A stretch of DNA of 18,949 bases from an uncultured Pseudomonadota bacterium (GTDB lineage Bacteria; Pseudomonadota; Gammaproteobacteria; Burkholderiales; SG8-41): the NCBI GenBank assembly GCA_946885605.1, contig CAMPGR010000072.1:1-18949 (forward strand), in the 5' to 3' direction. Numbering within the stretch: position 1 is the first letter of the stretch; every line of letters begins with the position of its first letter. Below, one piece after another: positions 15,714 to 18,949 of the stretch. The position numbers and the translations under genes were made by a program. The notes under the pieces were generated by a model, which had not been told where the DNA came from, did no database searches, and saw only the letters and a program-made list of their open reading frames with translations.

Positions 15714-16928
15714 ATGTCGATAAGATGCAGTGTGCAGATGGTCGCGGCGGCTTTTGCGCTGACCGCAGGTTTCGCGCAGGCGCAGATTTCGGATGGCGTG
15801 ATCAAGATCGGAGTGATGAACGACCAGTCGGGAACCTATGCTGATCTCGCAGGCCCCGGATCGGTAGTTGCTGCGCGGATGGCGGTCGAAGATTTCGGGG
15901 CCGCGAAGAAAGGCATCAAGGTCGAGATCGTCGTCGCCGACCATCAGAACAAGCCGGAGGTTGGCTCGAGCATCGCGCGGCAGTGGTTCGATGTGGACAA
16001 GGTGGACGTAATCGTCGACGTGCCCACTTCGTCGGTCGTGCTCGCCGTGAACCAGATCGCGAAGGATAAAAACAAGGCACTGATCGTCTCTACCGGTGCA
16101 ACATCCGACCTCTACGGCAAGGCGTGCACGCCGAACTCGCTGCACTGGACCTATGACACCTGGTCGCTCGCCAATGGCACCGGAACGGCAGTCGTGAAGA
16201 CCGGCGGCAACACCTGGTTCTTCCTCACGGCGGACTATGCGTTCGGCCACGCGCTCGAGCGCGACACCGAGGCGGTGGTCAAGAAGAGCGGCGGCAAGGT
16301 GGTCGGCAAGGTGCGCCACCCGTTCCCGAGCGCGGATTTCTCCTCGTTCCTGCTCCAGGCGCAAGCGTCGAAAGCGAAAATCATCGGGCTTGCGAATGCC
16401 GGCGCCGACACGATCAATGCGATCAAGCAGGGCGCCGAGTTCGGCATCGTGAAGGGCGGCCAGCAGTTTGCCGGGCTGCTTGTGTTCCTCACCGACGTGC
16501 ATTCGCTCGGGCTCAACACGGCTCAAGGACTGCTGCTCACCGAATCGTTCTACTGGGACCTGAACGACGAGACGCGCGCGTTCTCGAAGCGCTTCGCCAA
16601 GCTGCACAAAGGCGCGATGCCCACGATGGGGCAGGCGGGCGTGTATTCCGGCGTGCTGCACTACCTCAAGGCCGTCGAGGCGCTGAAGTCCGACTCGCCG
16701 GGGGACAAGGTGGTAGCGAAGATGAAGGAGCTGCCCACCGACGACCCGGTGTTCGGCAAGGGGCGCGTGCGTCAGGACGGGCGCAAGATTCACAACATGT
16801 ATCTCTTCGAGGTGAAGAAGCCGTCCGAGTCGAAGGGCGCATGGGATTACTACAAGCTGCGCTCGACGATACCCGCGGAGCAGGCGTTCCGGCCGGAGAA
16901 GGAAGGCGGCTGTCCGCTCGTCAAATGA
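15714..16928 (+). CDS. Branched-chain-type ABC transporter substrate-binding protein
   Basis: A 404-residue periplasmic binding protein of the LivJ/type-I fold. The N-terminal signal peptide ends A-F-A-L-T-A-G-F-A-Q-A, with cleavage before Q-I-S-D-G. The mature start V-I-K-I-G-V-M-N-D-Q-S-G is the classic first strand and ligand loop. Later segments such as S-A-D-F-S-S-F-L and G-V-Y-S-G-V-L-H-Y match the family. Binding proteins next to CoA ligases often take aromatic or other carboxylates, so that is a plausible ligand. GGAGGG (15701-15706) lies 7 nt before the ATG at 15714, better than the adjacent GTG at 15711. The ribosome binding site is one of the strongest in the window, fitting the need for excess binding protein. 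Confidence 0.93.
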   Translation: MSIRCSVQMVAAAFALTAGFAQAQISDGVIKIGVMNDQSGTYADLAGPGSVVAARMAVEDFGAAKKGIKVEIVVADHQNKPEVGSSIARQWFDVDKVDVIVDVPTSSVVLAVNQIAKDKNKALIVSTGATSDLYGKACTPNSLHWTYDTWSLANGTGTAVVKTGGNTWFFLTADYAFGHALERDTEAVVKKSGGKVVGKVRHPFPSADFSSFLLQAQASKAKIIGLANAGADTINAIKQGAEFGIVKGGQQFAGLLVFLTDVHSLGLNTAQGLLLTESFYWDLNDETRAFSKRFAKLHKGAMPTMGQAGVYSGVLHYLKAVEALKSDSPGDKVVAKMKELPTDDPVFGKGRVRQDGRKIHNMYLFEVKKPSESKGAWDYYKLRSTIPAEQAFRPEKEGGCPLVK

Positions 16929-16943
16929 CGACTCAATCGTCTT

Positions 16944-17002
16944 GCCAGCGAGAGCCGGGATCCGGGGCGCGACTGGATTCCGGATCCTTGTCCGGAATGA
17001 CG
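16944..17002. repeat. Intra-operon palindromic repeat after the binding-protein gene
   Basis: ATTCCGGA (16977-16984) and TCCGGAAT (16991-16998) form a perfect 8-bp stem with a 6-nt loop. The surrounding text (GCCAGCGAGAGCC..., GCGCGACTGGATTCCGG, GGAATGACG) has the layout of the dispersed two-hairpin repeats found between proteobacterial genes. It fills much of the 112-bp gap between the binding-protein and permease genes. Confidence 0.65.
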
Positions 17003-17040
17003 CCCCGTGCGAACGACCGCGCGCCGCGGGAAGGCAGGTC

Positions 17041-17928
17041 ATGAGCGAGACCTTCGGCATCCCGACCCAGGCGCTTTTCGGTCAGCTCCTGATCGGCCTC
17101 ATCAACGGCTCGTTCTACGCGCTGCTCTCGCTGGGGCTCGCCGTGATCTTCGGGATGCTCAACATCATCAACTTCACGCACGGCGCCCAGTACATGATGG
17201 GCGCCTTCTGCGCGTGGTTCTTGATGACGAAGCTCGGGCTCGGTTACTGGTGGGCGCTCGTGCTCGCTCCGCTGATCGTCGGTGCCACCGGCATCGTGAT
17301 CGAGCGCCTGATGATCGCGCGCCTCTACAAGCTCGACCACCTCTACGGGTTGCTCCTCACTTTCGGGCTCGCGCTTATCATCCAGGGGCTCTTCCGCAAC
17401 GAGTACGGCTCCACCGGGTTGCCGTACCCCATGCCGGAGGCGCTGCGCGGCGCACAGAACCTGGGCTTCATGTTTCTTCCCAATTACCGCGCGTGGGTGA
17501 TCGCGTTCTCGCTCGCGGTCTGTCTTGCGACCTGGTTCATGATCGAGAAGACGAAGCTCGGGTCGTATCTCCGCGCCGCGACCGAGAACGCGCAGCTCGT
17601 GCAGGCGTTCGGGATCAACGTTCCGCGAATGTTGACGCTCACGTATGGCTTCGGCGTCGGGCTCGCGGCGCTCGCGGGCGTGATGGCGGCGCCGATCTAC
17701 AGCGTAAATCCGCTGATGGGCGAGCACCTGATCATCGTGGTGTTCGCGGTCGTGGTGATCGGCGGCATGGGTTCGATCATGGGCTCCATCATCACCGGAT
17801 TCGTGCTTGGGCTCGTGGAAGGGCTCACCAAAGTGTTCTATCCGGAGGCGTCCAACACCGTGATCTTCATCGTCATGGCGATCGTGCTCATGCTGAGGCC
17901 GGCGGGCCTCTTCGGCACGCAGAAGTAG
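17041..17928 (+). CDS. livH: LivH-like ABC transporter permease
   Basis: A 295-residue inner-membrane permease with about eight hydrophobic segments. Conserved family stretches are visible: F-G-M-L-N-I-I-N-F-T-H-G near residue 37 and the cytoplasmic coupling segment L-R-A-A-T-E-N-A-Q-L-V-Q-A-F-G-I-N near 177, which contacts the ATPases. V-V-I-G-G-M-G-S-I-M-G-S follows near 237. ATG at 17041 begins the family's N-terminus; the frame is open upstream only through the repeat, and an AAGGCAGG purine stretch precedes it. It should form a heterodimeric channel with the LivM-like protein encoded 8 bp downstream. Confidence 0.93.
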   Translation: MSETFGIPTQALFGQLLIGLINGSFYALLSLGLAVIFGMLNIINFTHGAQYMMGAFCAWFLMTKLGLGYWWALVLAPLIVGATGIVIERLMIARLYKLDHLYGLLLTFGLALIIQGLFRNEYGSTGLPYPMPEALRGAQNLGFMFLPNYRAWVIAFSLAVCLATWFMIEKTKLGSYLRAATENAQLVQAFGINVPRMLTLTYGFGVGLAALAGVMAAPIYSVNPLMGEHLIIVVFAVVVIGGMGSIMGSIITGFVLGLVEGLTKVFYPEASNTVIFIVMAIVLMLRPAGLFGTQK

Positions 17929-17936
17929 CGGACGAC

Positions 17937-18935
17937 ATGGCCACCGACCAACTCGCGATCAGCGCACCGGCCAGGGCCCGGGAACTGGGACAGCAGCGCA
18001 TCGCGTTCGCCGTGATGCTCGCGTTCTTCATCCTGGGGCCGCTCGTCATCTATCCCGTGTTCCTGATGAAGGTCATGTGCTTCGCGCTGTTTGCGTGCGC
18101 CTTCAACCTGCTCCTCGGCTTCGCGGGGCTGCTGTCCTTCGGTCACGCCATGTTCCTCGGCATGGCGGGATACACCACGGCGCACGCGGCGAAGGTCTGG
18201 GGGCTCACGCCGGAGCTCGCGATCCTCGCCGGCACGGCGGCGTCGTGCGCGCTCGGGCTCGTCTCGGGCCTCATCGCCATCCGTCGCCAGGGCATCTACT
18301 TCGCGATGATCACGCTCGCGCTCGCGCAGATGGTCTACTTCTTCTGCGTGCAGGCGCCGTTCACGCATGGCGAGGACGGCATCCAGGCGGTGCCGCGCGG
18401 CAAGCTCTTCGGGCTCGTGGATCTCAGCGACGTGCGCGCGATGTACGCGCTGGCGTTCGTGATCTTTATCGGCGGCTTTCTCCTGATCTACCGCATCATC
18501 CACTCGCCGTTCGGGCAGGTGCTGAAGGCAATCCGCGAGAACGAGCCGCGCGCGATATCGCTGGGCTACAACACCGACCGCTACAAGCTGCTCGCGTTCG
18601 TGCTCTCGGCCACACTCTCGGGTCTTGCCGGTGCGACGAACGCGCTCGTGTTCCAGCTGGCGGCACTCAACGCGGTGTACTGGACGATGTCCGGTGAGGT
18701 CGTCCTGATGACGCTCGTCGGCGGCATGGGAACGATCTTCGGCCCGGTCGTGGGCGCGCTCGTCGTGCTCGCCATGGAGAATTATCTTGCCCAGCTCGGC
18801 GCGTGGGTGACTGTCGTGCAGGGGCTGGTTTTCGTCGTGTGCGTGCTCACGTTCCGCCGGGGGATCGTGGGCGAGCTCGTGCACCACCTGCGCCGGCGCG
18901 AGGCAGCGCGCGCGGTACAGCCGGCAGCGAAGTAG
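17937..18935 (+). CDS. livM: LivM-like ABC transporter permease
   Basis: A 332-residue inner-membrane permease with about ten hydrophobic segments. Family landmarks are F-N-L-L-L-G-F-A-G-L-L-S-F-G-H-A near residue 57, the helix-turn coupling motif L-K-A-I-R-E-N-E-P-R-A-I-S-L-G near 195, and T-L-V-G-G-M-G-T-I-F-G-P-V near 260. The C-terminus is a basic, Arg/Ala-rich cytoplasmic tail. ATG at 17937 follows the livH stop by 8 bp, so the two are translationally linked. The gene ends 14 bp before the window edge; no terminator is visible, so the operon may continue beyond the window. Confidence 0.93.
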   Translation: MATDQLAISAPARARELGQQRIAFAVMLAFFILGPLVIYPVFLMKVMCFALFACAFNLLLGFAGLLSFGHAMFLGMAGYTTAHAAKVWGLTPELAILAGTAASCALGLVSGLIAIRRQGIYFAMITLALAQMVYFFCVQAPFTHGEDGIQAVPRGKLFGLVDLSDVRAMYALAFVIFIGGFLLIYRIIHSPFGQVLKAIRENEPRAISLGYNTDRYKLLAFVLSATLSGLAGATNALVFQLAALNAVYWTMSGEVVLMTLVGGMGTIFGPVVGALVVLAMENYLAQLGAWVTVVQGLVFVVCVLTFRRGIVGELVHHLRRREAARAVQPAAK

Positions 18936-18949
18936 CCGAAGCCCCGAAT

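Overview
The window is GC-rich, densely coded chromosomal DNA. It looks like a betaproteobacterium: the lplT / alr / radA neighbourhood, a DUF4124 protein and the branched-chain-type ABC importer with its CoA ligase are all familiar there. This placement is inferred from gene content only. No gene-free stretch exceeds 300 bp. I see no rRNA, tRNA, transposase or CRISPR array.

Region 1 (144-7490) is the accessory, metabolically unassigned part. An AprA/fumarate-reductase-like FAD protein is followed 10 bp later by a two-cluster ferredoxin resembling AprB. Next comes a NorQ/CbbQ-type MoxR AAA+ ATPase with its large NorD/CbbO-like von Willebrand A partner. This pair normally activates nitric oxide reductase or Rubisco, but neither target is present. 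A convergent DUF4124 periplasmic protein gene follows, then two small cupin genes in tandem, the first cysteine-dioxygenase-like. A near-perfect 26-bp inverted repeat lies before the ATPase gene and a third copy of the same arm lies just after the VWA gene, so the activase pair is bracketed by related repeats.

Region 2 (7551-12409) is housekeeping. lplT (lysophospholipid flippase) is on the minus strand, and divergent from it is a LysR-type regulator followed by alr (alanine racemase) and radA (recombination/repair ATPase) on the plus strand.

Region 3 (12565-18935) is a plus-strand operon for uptake and activation of an organic acid. It runs acyl-CoA synthetase, livG-like ATPase, livF-like ATPase (8-bp overlap), periplasmic binding protein, livH-like permease, livM-like permease. 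The LivF-like ATPase has arginine in place of the Walker A lysine. A proteobacterial palindromic repeat sits between the binding-protein gene and the permeases, where it could set differential expression.

Working idea (inference): regions 1 and 3 may serve one catabolic route. The importer brings in a carboxylic acid, the ligase makes its CoA ester, and the flavoprotein/ferredoxin pair plus the cupins carry out redox or ring/thiol oxidation steps, with the NorQ/NorD-like pair maintaining a metalloenzyme. The housekeeping block between them argues for caution.
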